From: DASYDU01 sp050248495
GTDB taxonomy: Bacteria > Planctomycetota > Planctomycetia > Pirellulales > Lacipirellulaceae
Length of the DNA: 64,000 nt
Assembly: GCA_050248495.1 (NCBI GenBank)
Contig: JBFWSG010000030.1
Coordinates: 1-64,000 of the forward strand
Direction of reading: 5' to 3'
The notes beneath the pieces are model-generated. The model saw only the letters and a list, made by a program, of their open reading frames with translations. It had not been told where the DNA came from and did no database searches. This document shows, in pieces, positions 8,868-18,166 of this stretch. Numbering within the stretch: the first letter of the stretch is position 1; the number at the start of each line of letters is the position of its first letter. The position numbers and the translations under genes were made by a program.

Positions 8868-9056
8868 GTGGAAGCAGTCAACGTCAAAGACGAGGCTCGC
8901 CGGTTAATCGATCGGCTTCCCGAGCAAGCGACTTGGGACGATTTGATGTACGAGATTTACGTTCGCCAGGCCATTGAGGCAGGCATCCGAGATAGTGACG
9001 CAGGCCGCGTCGCCGATCATGAGTCAGTCCGAAAAAGCTTTGGACTCTCTCCGTAA
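8868..9056 (+). CDS. Type II toxin-antitoxin system antitoxin (ParD/RelB-like)
   Basis: A 62-aa acidic protein beginning VKDEARRLIDRLPEQATWDDLMYEIYVRQAIEAG and ending SVRKSFGLSP, a form commonly found immediately before ParE/RelE toxins in mobile toxin-antitoxin pairs. It would neutralise the toxin and, with it, bind the operator at 8827-8854. GTG start at 8868 with GAGG about 6 bases upstream. Its stop TAA (9054-9056) overlaps the point where the toxin homology begins. The DNA-binding part is not obvious in such a short chain. Confidence 0.75.
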   Translation: MEAVNVKDEARRLIDRLPEQATWDDLMYEIYVRQAIEAGIRDSDAGRVADHESVRKSFGLSP

Positions 9057-9346
9057 AACTGGTCTGGACCGAATCGGCGCAGGCTCATTTAGCGGCGATT
9101 CATGCTTACATTTCCCGTGACTCGCCTCGATATGCCCAGGCGATGATCGATCGCATCACGCGGCGCGCTGAGCAGTGTCGCGATTGGCCATTGGCAGGTG
9201 CTCGGGTCCCTGAATACGATCAGGACGAAATCCGCGAAGTCTTACAACACCCCTATCGAATTATTTACCGCGTCCGACCAACCCACGTCGAAATCGTGGC
9301 GGTAGTCCACGGTGCACGCTTGTTACCGCCCGACGCACCTCAGTAA
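9053..9346 (+). CDS. ParE/RelE-family toxin with no canonical start codon
   Basis: Family-typical sequence runs from 9053: VKLVWTESAQAHLAAIHAYISRD is the usual N-terminal strand and helix hairpin, and IREVLQHPYRIIYRV and VVHGARLLPP are the C-terminal core, giving about 97 residues. The first codon of this homology is GTA, overlapping the antitoxin TAA; the only in-frame ATG is at 9143, which would remove the first 30 residues and destroy the fold. A stop at 9020-9022 closes the frame upstream. The most economical reading is that an ancestral GTGA overlap became GTAA, keeping the antitoxin stop but losing the toxin start. Rare initiation at CTG 9059 is possible. It converges with the sugar transferase gene, overlapping by 7 bases. 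Confidence 0.7.
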   Translation, partial: VKLVWTESAQAHLAAIHAYISRDSPRYAQAMIDRITRRAEQCRDWPLAGARVPEYDQDEIREVLQHPYRIIYRVRPTHVEIVAVVHGARLLPPDAPQ

Positions 9347-10749
9347 GCGTTCTTCTGAGCAAGGACCGCCGGCAGCGTCTTGAGCAGGATTTTCAGGTCC
9401 AGGCCGAACGACCATTCGCGGATGTACTGGTGGTCGCAGGCGATGCGTTGGGCCATTTTTTCGAGCGTTTCGGTTTCGCCGCGGTAGCCGTTCACTTGCG
9501 CGAGGCCGGTGATGCCGGGCTTCACCTTATGACGGAGCATGTAGCCGCCGATTTGCGTGCGGTACTCTTCGTTGTGGGCGTTGGCATGCGGCCGCGGGCC
9601 CACGAGCGACATTGTGCCTTCGATCACGTTGAGCAGCTGCGGCAGCTCGTCGAGCGATGTGCGGCGGAGGAACTTGCCGATCGGCGTGATGCGGTCGTCG
9701 TCTTTTGACGCCTGCTTCACCGCGGAGCCGTTCTCGCAGCACCGCATCGAGCGGAACTTCCAGACCAGGATCTCGCGGCCGTCGAGCCCGTACCGCTTCT
9801 GACGGAAGAACACGGGACCGGGCGACGAGAATTTGACCAAGATCGAAATAATCAGCATCGGGATCGCTGCCCCCGCCAGCAGCAGCGAGCCGAACACGAG
9901 GTCGCCGGCCCGCTTCAACAGGCCGTCGACGCCGTAGAGCGGATTCTCGAACACGCTCACGGTCGGCAAGCCGCCGGCATTCGACCAGCGGGCATGCAAC
10001 AGCTCGAACACGAAAAAGTCCGGTACGATGTAAACCGAAACCGCGCTGTCGGCCAGCCGCGAGAGGAGATAGCGAATCCGCTCCTCGGCCCGCATCGGGA
10101 AGGTGATGTAAACGGTGTCGACCATACCCAGCCGGGCCCGGTGGATAAGCTCCTCCAAGTCGCCAACGCGATTACCAAACTCGGCCGGCAGATCGGCAGT
10201 CCGCTCCGAAGGGCGATCGTCGTAGAAGCCGGCGAGCCGCAGACCGATCTCCGGCGAGCTTTCGATGTTTCGCGCCAATTGAATGCCCAGCTCGTTCACG
10301 CCACACACCGCGTAGCGCCGTGTGTTGAGGCCGTGGGCCCGCAGCTGCTGCTGGAATTTCCGCATCACGATCCGCGCCGCGGCCATCGCCACGGGCGTAC
10401 CGAAAATCCACACCAGCTTAGTCATGTACGTGAATTCGGCGTTGTACTGCGTTACGAGCCCCAGGCCCAAGAGCACCGGCAGCGTATACGCCCAAGTGAC
10501 GAACACACACACCAGCTCGTTGCGGAGCCGCGTGCCACGCCAGCTGCGGTAGAGGCCGCTGAGGTCCGCCACCACGTGGTGCACGAGGATCGAGACCGCG
10601 GCAATCGTCACCAGGTCGGTGACGCTGGCGCCTTGCGTGTGCCGCAGGGCCATGCCGACGGTGATGCAGATGATCGCGGCGTCAATGAGCCGATGCAGGC
10701 TGTAGAGCACCGATTCGCTGAACGAAATTCCGCGTGTGATAGGCGACAT
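9340..10749 (-). CDS. Undecaprenyl-phosphate sugar phosphotransferase (WcaJ-type)
   Basis: A 469-aa membrane protein that starts polysaccharide repeat units by moving a sugar-1-phosphate to undecaprenyl phosphate. N-terminal hydrophobic segments (about 20-40, 48-68, 85-105, 112-132), a nucleotide-binding-like middle domain (about 145-260), a further membrane segment (about 283-305), and the C-terminal bacterial sugar transferase domain with KFRSMR, TSLDELPQLLNVIEGTMSLVGPRP and KPGITGLAQVNG motifs. The ATG at 10749 is chosen for AGGA 6-7 bases upstream. No other polysaccharide genes adjoin it, so it may serve the glycosyltransferases at 25.7, 33-36 or 58-64 kb; the sugar is unknown. Confidence 0.92.
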   Translation of the reverse strand: MSPITRGISFSESVLYSLHRLIDAAIICITVGMALRHTQGASVTDLVTIAAVSILVHHVVADLSGLYRSWRGTRLRNELVCVFVTWAYTLPVLLGLGLVTQYNAEFTYMTKLVWIFGTPVAMAAARIVMRKFQQQLRAHGLNTRRYAVCGVNELGIQLARNIESSPEIGLRLAGFYDDRPSERTADLPAEFGNRVGDLEELIHRARLGMVDTVYITFPMRAEERIRYLLSRLADSAVSVYIVPDFFVFELLHARWSNAGGLPTVSVFENPLYGVDGLLKRAGDLVFGSLLLAGAAIPMLIISILVKFSSPGPVFFRQKRYGLDGREILVWKFRSMRCCENGSAVKQASKDDDRITPIGKFLRRTSLDELPQLLNVIEGTMSLVGPRPHANAHNEEYRTQIGGYMLRHKVKPGITGLAQVNGYRGETETLEKMAQRIACDHQYIREWSFGLDLKILLKTLPAVLAQKNAY

Positions 10750-11133
10750 GTGTTTCCTGACTTTCTTCCTGATCCTGTGGTTCGATCCCGCTGCCCTATC
10801 GCCGATACCTTGCAGCCGCCGTGCCACCAGCCGCTGGGGGAGGCCGGGTCCGTCGCATCAGGCCTGTTTTCGGCCCTGTTTCGCTGGTCGCCGCCATAAA
10901 CCGCCCCACCCGGCCGGTCAACCGTTGTGGTTTTTTTTCAACGTTTTTTGAAGCTCTGCTGTCGCCGCTCGACGGCCCGGCGGAGTCCTTGAAACCGGAA
11001 CTTTTCGACCGCATGAGGCGTCTACGATTCGTCCCGCGCGACGATTGCGGGGCCGCACGCCGCAATGCGAGGTGGACCGATTCCACGTTCGCGCCGTAGA
11101 ACATTAGTCAATGAGCCGCCATCCGAGAGACGC
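10750..11133. other. Divergent intergenic region before the alpha-2-macroglobulin gene
   Basis: A 384-base spacer between divergent genes. It contains an 8-T run (10931-10938) and a second T run (10944-10949), unusual in this GC-rich sequence, with the CCGGCCGG palindrome about 20 bases before; no convincing terminator stem precedes the T run. It probably carries both promoters, though none is clear. Confidence 0.5.
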
Positions 11134-14100
11134 ATGATGCACCGCTTGAACTCCGTTCTCCTCGTCGCCTCGCTCGCCGCTGCTGTCGTCGGCATCACGG
11201 CCTTTGCCGCGGAGGAGGCCGCCTTGCAAAATCGAGACACGCTCCTCGCCACGTTTCGCGCAGGCAATTTTCGCGAGGCCTACGATGGACTCAGCAAGCT
11301 GTTGGTCTCGCCGCAGGTCGATCAGGCCACGATCAGCGAAGATCTCAACACGGCTCTGGACTGCTTGCGGCGGCTCAACCGCATGGCAGAAGTGGATACA
11401 TTGCTGGAGGGCGTCGCGGCCGCCCACGCTGACAGCTGGCAAGCACAAGCCGCGGTCGCAGGCGCTTATGGCTCGATCGAGCACTACGGCTTCATGATCG
11501 GCGGCGAATTCCGCCGCGGCCAGCATCGCGGCGGCGGCCGCGTCGTCCACGCGACGGCCCGCGACCGCGTTCGTGCACTGCAGCTGTTTCGCCGCGCGGT
11601 CGAGCTCGCCGAAAAATTGCCCGACAAGTCACCGGCCGCCCCCGTCCTCCGCGGCCTCGCCCAGTCGCTCGCCTATTACGGCGACACCAATCAATACTGG
11701 CGGCTGCAATCGCTCACCGGTCTCGAATCGCTGGGAGATTACGAAGAAGGCTGGGGGCCCAACTTCAGCGGTCTGCAGGGAGCACCCGTCGACGAAGATG
11801 GAAAGCCGGTTTTCTACGACGTGCCCGACAGTTGGGACGCGGCCAAGAACGACGGTGAGCGTTGGCGGTGGACACTGGCCACAATGGTCGACTGGAACGC
11901 CGCGCTGCGGGCCGAGGAGCTGGTGACCCGCGCCGCTTTCCTGCAGTCGCAGTTCGACGTCGCCACAATCGCCGGCCAGCCGATTCCAATGTTTCGCAAT
12001 TTCCGAGAAGACGGCACGACCGGCGAGGATAGCGACGCGGTCAAACCCACCTGGGCCCTTGACACGCTCGGCGAAGACGAAACGATTGCCCGCCTCGCCA
12101 CGGGCATTGAGCGGTTCAAACTGCCGGACGATCAGAATTTCATTAAGCTCTATCAACGAGTCGTCGCACTGCAGCCGCCCGCATCTGAGTCGGACCTGCG
12201 GACGGCCCTCACCACGCTGGCCTCGATCTTCGAGAATCGCCGCCAGTTCGACCGCGCCGCCGAATACTGGCGCCTCGCCATCGATCGGTTCAACGGCGAC
12301 GAGCGGCAGCAGTATCAGAATCGCCTCGACCAGATCGTCGGCCATTGGGGCGAATTTGGCAGCGCGCTGACCCAACCCGCTGGCCGCGGCGCGACGATCG
12401 ACTTCCGCTTCCGCAACGCGACGCACGTCGACTTCACCGCCCAGCCAATCGACATTCAGAAGCTGCTGGGCGACCTCCGCACCTACCTCAATTCCCGGCC
12501 CAAGCAGCTCGACGCCGACAAGCTCAATATCGCCGATATCGGCTACCGGCTCGTCCAGCAAAATGAAACCGCCTACGTCGGCGAATCGGTAGCCAAGTGG
12601 GAACAGAAGCTCGAGCCACGCTCGAAGCACTTCGACCGCCGCATCACCGTGACGACGCCGCTGCAAACCGCCGGCGCGTACCTCGTCACCGCCAAGATCA
12701 AGGGCGGGAACACGTGCAAAATCGTTCTCTGGCTTGCCGACACCGCGATCGTCCGCAAGCCAATGGGCGACCGTTCGCTATACTTCGTCGCCGACGCTGC
12801 GAGCGGCGCGCCGCTCGCCAAAGCGAACGTCGAATTCCTCGGCTACCGCGTTAAGTATCCCGATCAAAACGTCGCCCGTCCGCGCCAGGAACTCGAGATT
12901 CAAGTCCAGAACTTCGCCGAGAATACGGACGCCAATGGTCAGGCGATTCTGCCGCTCGCCGACGGCGACCACGACCAATTCCAATGGCTGGCCATCGCCA
13001 CCGCCGCCGAAAACCGCCTCGCGTACCTCGGCTTCCACAATGTCTGGCGCAACCCGTATCTCGATGAGCCCTACAACCAGGTCAAGGCGTTCGTGATCAC
13101 CGATCGCCCCGTCTACCGGCCGGAGCAAAGCGTCGAATTCAAGGTCTGGGTCCGCCGCGCGACGTACGAGGAGCAAGACTCTTCGATGTTCGCCCACCAG
13201 GCGTTCAAGGTAGAGATTCAGAACCCGAAGGGTGAAAAGGTCTACAGCGAAACGCTCACCTCGGACAAATTTGGCGGCATCGCCGGCACGTTCAAGATCC
13301 CCGCCGACGCGACGCTCGGGCTGTACTACCTGCAGGTCGTCAACCACGGCGGCGGATCGTTCCGCGTCGAAGAGTACAAGAAGCCCGAGTTCGAAGTTTC
13401 GGTGGAAGCGCCAACGGCTCCGGTCCAGCTCGGCGAGAAGATCACGGCCACGATTCAGGCCAAATACTATTTCGGCGCGCCGGTCGTCGAAGCCACGGTG
13501 AAGTACAAGGTGTACCGCTCGGAGCACACCAGCGCCTGGTTCCCACCCATGCCCTGGGACTGGCTCTACGGCCCCGGTTACGCCTGGTTCTCGTACGACC
13601 ACTCGTGGTTCCCCGGCTGGCGTGAGTGGGGGTGCACGCGGCCAGTGCCCTCGTGGTGGTGGCGCGCGCCGAATCCGCCCGAGCTCGTTGTCGAACGCGA
13701 AGCGCCGATCGGGCCGGATGGCACACTGAAGGTCGAGATCGAAACTTCGCTGGCGCTCGCCGCCCGTCCGGACCAGGACCACCGTTACGAAATCCAAGTC
13801 GAGGTCACCGACCAGTCGCGGCGCACGATCACGGGCAGCGGCCAGGTCTTGGTGTCGCGCGAGCCGTTTCGCGTCTTCGCCTGGGTCGACCGCGGATACT
13901 TCCGCGTGGGCGACACGATCAACGCCAACTTTGCCGCCCGCCGCCTCGACGGCCAAGGCGTCGAGGGCACCGGCAAATTGCGGCTGCTAAAGATCAGCTA
14001 TGCCGACAAAGAGTCCGGCGTGCCGATCGAAACCGAAGTGCGCACTTGGGAACTCAACACGAATGAAGAAGGCCGCGCGTCGCTGCCGATCAAGGCTTCT

Positions 14101-17100
14101 GAACAGGGCCAGTACCGACTGGCGTACGCGGTCACCGACAAGGCCGGCCGCACGATTGAAGGCGGCTACCTGTTGACCATCGTCGGCGAAGGTTTCGACG
14201 GCAGCGACTTCCGCTTCAACGATTTGGAGATCGTCCCCGAAAAGTCGGAATATGGGCCGGGAGAAAAGGTCCAGCTGCAGATCAACACCAATCGCGTCGG
14301 TTCCACGGTGCTGCTTTTCCTTCGCCCGGTCAACGGCGTCTACCAGCCGCCGCAGATGCTGCGTCTTACGGGTAAGAGCACGATCGTGCAGGTCGACGTG
14401 GTGGCCGGCGACATGCCGAATTTCTTTGTCGAGGCAGTGACAATATCCGATGCCCGTGTTCACACGCAAGTCGCCGAAATCCACGTCCCGCCCGTGAGCC
14501 GGATTCTCAACGTCGACGTCGTCCCCTCGGCGGAAGTCTTCCAGCCGGGCCAGCACGCCGCGGTAAAGCTCAAACTCACCGACGCCGACGGCAAACCGTT
14601 CGTCGGGTCGACGGTCGTCTCGATCTATGACAAGAGCGTCGAGTACATCTCCGGCGGGTCGAACGTGCCGAACATCAAGGAGTTCTTCTGGAAATGGCGT
14701 CGGCAGCACCAGCCCCACCTGGAATCGAGCCTCGACCGGCAGAGCTACAACCTCACACCGCCGGGCGAAACGGCGATGCAACCGCTTGGCATCTTTGGCG
14801 ACTCGGTGGCGGATGAAACTAGTGAAATCAAGTTTGCTGAGAGCACCACTATGATGGGCCGCGGCGGCCGCATGTCGCTGGCGCTATCGCGGAGCATGGC
14901 TGTCCCCGAGTCGGCACCGATGGCTGCGGCAGCACCGATGGAGGCCAACGCGGCCGGTTTTAAGGACCGCGGCGTCGATTTGTTCGTCGATGGCGTTGCC
15001 GGCCCCGCCCCCATCGAACCCACGCTCCGCTCCGAATTCGCCGACACCGCCCTGTGGGTCGCCGCGCTCGACACCAACGCCGACGGCCTAGCCGAAGTGG
15101 CCCTCGACATGCCGCAGAATCTCACCACCTGGCGAATTCGCGTGTGGGCCCTCGGCAAAGGAACGCGCGTCGGCGAAGCGTCGAGCGAGGTCGTCACGCG
15201 CAAGAACATCATCGTCCGCCTGCAGGCCCCGCGGTTCCTCGTCGAGCGCGACGAAGTAGTCTTGAGCGCCAATGTTCATAATTACCTCAAAGAGGCGAAA
15301 TCCGTGAAGGTCCGCCTCGAGCAGACCGGCACCGAACTCACGCTCCCCGACAACTTGGAACAGACCGTCGAAGTGCCCGCCGGCGGCGAGCGGCGCGTTG
15401 ATTGGCAGGTGACTGCCGCGCATGAAGGCGAGGCGGTGATCCGCATGGCGGCGCTCACGGACGTCGAATCGGACGCCGTCGAAGGCCGCCTTAGAGTCTA
15501 CGTACACGGCATGCTCAAGATGGACAGTTACACGGGCTCGCTGCGGCCGGAGGAGGAGCGCGGCACGTTCGAAATCACGGTTCCCAGCGAGCGCCGCGCG
15601 GAGCAGACACGGCTCGAAGTACAGTACTCCCCGACGCTCGCCGGTGCGATGGTCGACGCCCTGCCCTACCTCGTCGCCTATCCCTACGGCTGCACCGAGC
15701 AAACGCTCAATCGCTTCCTGCCCGCGGTGGTCACGCAGCAATCGCTCAAGCAGCTCGGCCTCAATCTGAAGCAAATTCAAGAGAAGCGAACCAATCTCAA
15801 CGCCGGCGAACTCGGCGATGCCGCCGAACGCGCGAAACAATGGAAACGCTTCGACGCCAACCCCGTGTTTGACGATGCCGAAATGGATCGCATCGTGAAG
15901 GCCGGCGTTCAGCGGCTCACCGAAATGCAGCTTTCGGACGGCGGCTGGGGTTGGTTCAGCGGTTTTGGCGAACAAAGCACCGCCCACACGACGGCCACGG
16001 TCGTCCACGGCCTGCAAGTCGCCCAGGCGAACGGTGTCGCGCTGGTCCCCGGCATGCTCGATCGCGGCCTGGCCTGGCTCCGCGAATACCAGGACCGCCA
16101 GCTCGCGGCGCTCGCCAACGTCGACGCCAACGGCAAACCGATCGACAAGGACAAACCGTTCAAAAGCGTCGCAGATAACATCGATGCCTTCGTTTACATG
16201 GTGCTGGTGGATGGCGGCATCAAGAACGACACGATGCGCGACCGGCTTTACCGCGACCGCACCAAACTCGCCGTGTACGGCCTCGCGCTCTACGGCGTCG
16301 CCCTCGAAAAGCAAAATGAGAACGAGAAACTCACGATGGTCCTCCGCAACCTGCGCCAATACCTGGTCGAGGACAACGAGAATCAAACCGCGTATCTCGA
16401 CCTGCCGGAAAACATCTGGTGGTACTGGTACGGCAGCGAGTTCGAGGCGCAGGCCTATTTCCTGAAGCTCGTCGTGGCGGCGAACCCAAAAGACCCCGTC
16501 GCGCCGAAGCTGGTCAAGTACCTGGTCAGCAATCGCAAGCACGCCACGTACTGGAACAGCACCCGCGATACGGCGCTCGTGATCGAAGCCCTCGCCGATT
16601 ACCTCCGCACCACCGGCGAAGGGAAGCCGGACATGACCGTCGAGATTTGGATCGACGGCCAGAAGCGGCAGGAAGTGAAAGTCACGGCCGAGAATCTCTT
16701 TGCGTTCGACAACCGTTTCGTGCTCGCGGGCGACCAGCTCGCCGCCGGCCGGCACACGATTGAGCTCCGCAAGCGCGGCGCCGGGCCGCTCTATTGGAGT
16801 GGCTTCTTCACCAACTTCACGCTCGAAGACGACATCCGCGCCGCCGGACTGGAGCTCAAGGTCGGCCGCCGGTTCTACAAGCTCACGCCCACCGACGCGT
16901 CGCTCGAAGTCGCCGGCGGCCGTGGGCAAGTCGTCAACCAGGACGTGGAGAAATTCATCCGCACCGAGATTCCCAACTTGGGCGCTGTGGAAAGCGGCGA
17001 TCTGGTTGAGGTCGAGCTCGAAATCGAATCGAAGAACGATTACGAGTACATCATGTTCGAGGACATGAAAGCCGCCGGCACGGAGTCGGTGGCCCTGCAG

Positions 17101-17343
17101 AGCGGATACATCCCCAACGACCTCGGCGCGTACGTCGAGCTCCGCGACAACCGCGTCACGTTCTTCGCCACGCGGCTGGCCCGCGGCAAGCACAGCGTGA
17201 GCTACCGCCTCCGCGCGGAAACGCCGGGCCGTTTTAGCGCCCTGCCGGCCAAAGCGTCGGCAATGTACGCCCCGGAACTCCGGGGCAACTCGGATGAGCT
17301 CAAGTTACAGATCGATGATCGGCCTGACGGCATCGAGAATTGA
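11134..17343 (+). CDS. Bacterial alpha-2-macroglobulin family protein
   Basis: A 2069-aa exported protein. Signal peptide at residues 1-26 (MMHRLNSVLLVASLAAAVVG..). Residues about 35-430 are helical with TPR-like character; then macroglobulin beta domains including MG2 (ITDRPVYRPEQSVEFKVWVR) and the A2M core (ADTALWVAALDTNADGLAEV, LTTWRIRVWALG). The thioester motif GCTEQ places Cys1520 and Gln1523, followed by a terpenoid-cyclase-like alpha/alpha toroid (GGWGWFSGFGEQSTAHTT). Such proteins trap proteases through a covalent thioester; they usually sit in the periplasm beside PBP1C, which is absent here. Residues about 797-850 hold an insert with ten Trp, odd for the family. ATG at 11134 directly precedes the signal. 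The following higBA promoter overlaps its stop. Confidence 0.93.
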   Translation: MMHRLNSVLLVASLAAAVVGITAFAAEEAALQNRDTLLATFRAGNFREAYDGLSKLLVSPQVDQATISEDLNTALDCLRRLNRMAEVDTLLEGVAAAHADSWQAQAAVAGAYGSIEHYGFMIGGEFRRGQHRGGGRVVHATARDRVRALQLFRRAVELAEKLPDKSPAAPVLRGLAQSLAYYGDTNQYWRLQSLTGLESLGDYEEGWGPNFSGLQGAPVDEDGKPVFYDVPDSWDAAKNDGERWRWTLATMVDWNAALRAEELVTRAAFLQSQFDVATIAGQPIPMFRNFREDGTTGEDSDAVKPTWALDTLGEDETIARLATGIERFKLPDDQNFIKLYQRVVALQPPASESDLRTALTTLASIFENRRQFDRAAEYWRLAIDRFNGDERQQYQNRLDQIVGHWGEFGSALTQPAGRGATIDFRFRNATHVDFTAQPIDIQKLLGDLRTYLNSRPKQLDADKLNIADIGYRLVQQNETAYVGESVAKWEQKLEPRSKHFDRRITVTTPLQTAGAYLVTAKIKGGNTCKIVLWLADTAIVRKPMGDRSLYFVADAASGAPLAKANVEFLGYRVKYPDQNVARPRQELEIQVQNFAENTDANGQAILPLADGDHDQFQWLAIATAAENRLAYLGFHNVWRNPYLDEPYNQVKAFVITDRPVYRPEQSVEFKVWVRRATYEEQDSSMFAHQAFKVEIQNPKGEKVYSETLTSDKFGGIAGTFKIPADATLGLYYLQVVNHGGGSFRVEEYKKPEFEVSVEAPTAPVQLGEKITATIQAKYYFGAPVVEATVKYKVYRSEHTSAWFPPMPWDWLYGPGYAWFSYDHSWFPGWREWGCTRPVPSWWWRAPNPPELVVEREAPIGPDGTLKVEIETSLALAARPDQDHRYEIQVEVTDQSRRTITGSGQVLVSREPFRVFAWVDRGYFRVGDTINANFAARRLDGQGVEGTGKLRLLKISYADKESGVPIETEVRTWELNTNEEGRASLPIKASEQGQYRLAYAVTDKAGRTIEGGYLLTIVGEGFDGSDFRFNDLEIVPEKSEYGPGEKVQLQINTNRVGSTVLLFLRPVNGVYQPPQMLRLTGKSTIVQVDVVAGDMPNFFVEAVTISDARVHTQVAEIHVPPVSRILNVDVVPSAEVFQPGQHAAVKLKLTDADGKPFVGSTVVSIYDKSVEYISGGSNVPNIKEFFWKWRRQHQPHLESSLDRQSYNLTPPGETAMQPLGIFGDSVADETSEIKFAESTTMMGRGGRMSLALSRSMAVPESAPMAAAAPMEANAAGFKDRGVDLFVDGVAGPAPIEPTLRSEFADTALWVAALDTNADGLAEVALDMPQNLTTWRIRVWALGKGTRVGEASSEVVTRKNIIVRLQAPRFLVERDEVVLSANVHNYLKEAKSVKVRLEQTGTELTLPDNLEQTVEVPAGGERRVDWQVTAAHEGEAVIRMAALTDVESDAVEGRLRVYVHGMLKMDSYTGSLRPEEERGTFEITVPSERRAEQTRLEVQYSPTLAGAMVDALPYLVAYPYGCTEQTLNRFLPAVVTQQSLKQLGLNLKQIQEKRTNLNAGELGDAAERAKQWKRFDANPVFDDAEMDRIVKAGVQRLTEMQLSDGGWGWFSGFGEQSTAHTTATVVHGLQVAQANGVALVPGMLDRGLAWLREYQDRQLAALANVDANGKPIDKDKPFKSVADNIDAFVYMVLVDGGIKNDTMRDRLYRDRTKLAVYGLALYGVALEKQNENEKLTMVLRNLRQYLVEDNENQTAYLDLPENIWWYWYGSEFEAQAYFLKLVVAANPKDPVAPKLVKYLVSNRKHATYWNSTRDTALVIEALADYLRTTGEGKPDMTVEIWIDGQKRQEVKVTAENLFAFDNRFVLAGDQLAAGRHTIELRKRGAGPLYWSGFFTNFTLEDDIRAAGLELKVGRRFYKLTPTDASLEVAGGRGQVVNQDVEKFIRTEIPNLGAVESGDLVEVELEIESKNDYEYIMFEDMKAAGTESVALQSGYIPNDLGAYVELRDNRVTFFATRLARGKHSVSYRLRAETPGRFSALPAKASAMYAPELRGNSDELKLQIDDRPDGIEN

Positions 17344-17388
17344 AATCGGTCGGCTGCCCGAACTATAATTGACGGGACATGCACGTCA
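17340..17388 (+). promoter_or_regulatory. higBA promoter and candidate operator
   Basis: TTGAAA (17340-17345), 18 bases, TATAAT (17364-17369): a strong sigma-70-like match whose -35 overlaps the alpha-2-macroglobulin stop codon. The expected transcription start falls within a base or two of the higB ATG (17379), so the message may be leaderless. An inverted repeat TGACG (17370-17374)/CGTCA (17384-17388) overlaps the start codon and may be the HigA operator. Confidence 0.65.
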
Positions 17389-17666
17389 TTTCCCGGAAAT
17401 CGCTGAGAAGCTTCTGGGATCGGCACCCAGACAGCGAACTTCCGCTGCGTCGTTGGTTCAAAATCGTCTCGACGACGAATTTCACCAGCTTCGCCGAACT
17501 TCGTAAAACATTTCCATCCGCTGACATGATCGGCAACTTGGTCGTTTTCAACGTTGGCGGAAACAAGTTTCGTTGGATCGCTTCCATTCACTTCAATCGC
17601 GGCAAGGTTTACGTTCGACACGTCTTGACGCACTCGGAATACGATCGAGGGGATTGGAAGACATGA
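17379..17666 (+). CDS. higB: HigB-type mRNA interferase toxin
   Basis: A 95-aa basic protein matching the HigB toxin family: HVISRKSLRSFWDRHPDSELPLRRWFKI at the N-terminus, then FKIV..TTNFTSFAELRKTFPSADMIGN, VVFNVGGNKFRWIASIHF and KVYVRHVLTHSEYDRGDWK, the characteristic C-terminal block. HigB toxins cleave ribosome-bound mRNA. The toxin precedes the antitoxin, the reversed order typical of hig loci, and its TGA overlaps the antitoxin ATG (ATGA). Start is fixed by the promoter and the conserved N-terminus. The expected catalytic residues appear intact, unlike the ParE-type pair upstream. Confidence 0.9.
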   Translation: MHVISRKSLRSFWDRHPDSELPLRRWFKIVSTTNFTSFAELRKTFPSADMIGNLVVFNVGGNKFRWIASIHFNRGKVYVRHVLTHSEYDRGDWKT

Positions 17667-18061
17667 CACTCTTGCCCGCCGACCTTCAAACGCACTGGGT
17701 TCCCCTCGCGCCGATCTTCGCCCTCCACAGCGAAGCCGATTACGACTCCGCCGTTGCTCGTCTCAACGCCTTGGTTGACGAAGTCGGCTCGAACGAGCAG
17801 CATCCGCTCTACGGTTTGCTCGATACGCTCGGCGCCGTGATCCATGCCTACGAGCTACAGCAGCATGCAATTCCCGACGTGCCTGGCCACGAGGTTTTGC
17901 AACACCTGCTTGAGGAACACGATCTGAGCGCCGCCGAATTGACGGAGCTCGGTTCCGTCGCCGAAGCCGAGCAAGTCCTTTCCGGCAAACGACCGTTAAC
18001 CCCGGATCAAATCCGCGCCTTGGCAGCTCGATTCGGAGTTTCGCCGGCGGCATTGCTCTAA
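17663..18061 (+). CDS. higA: HigA-type antitoxin
   Basis: A 132-aa protein: an acidic helical N-terminal part (YDSAVARLNALVDEVGSNEQHPLYGLLDTLGAVIHAYE) that binds the toxin, and a C-terminal helix-turn-helix (about 82-130: LLEEHDLSAAELTELGS..AEQVLSGKRPLTPDQIRALAARFGVSPAALL). It should neutralise HigB and repress the operon through the repeat at 17370-17388. ATG at 17663 overlaps the higB stop, indicating coupled translation. Length and order agree with known HigA antitoxins. Confidence 0.88.
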   Translation: MTLLPADLQTHWVPLAPIFALHSEADYDSAVARLNALVDEVGSNEQHPLYGLLDTLGAVIHAYELQQHAIPDVPGHEVLQHLLEEHDLSAAELTELGSVAEAEQVLSGKRPLTPDQIRALAARFGVSPAALL

Positions 18062-18166
18062 TCGGTGCAAATCCGCTGGGTGGCGTCGGCTGCTATCCTC
18101 GGCAGGTCCATTCCACTACAATCGCGGCATCGCTTGATCCCCCTCTCGCCGCCGAAAGGATTCGCC

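Noticed and set aside
10920..10950. T-rich runs as a terminator
   Set aside because: No stable stem directly precedes the T run, and both flanking genes read away from this spacer.
15088..17193. 701-residue minus-strand open frame opposite the alpha-2-macroglobulin gene
   Set aside because: Same shadow effect; the plus strand has the thioester motif and full family likeness.
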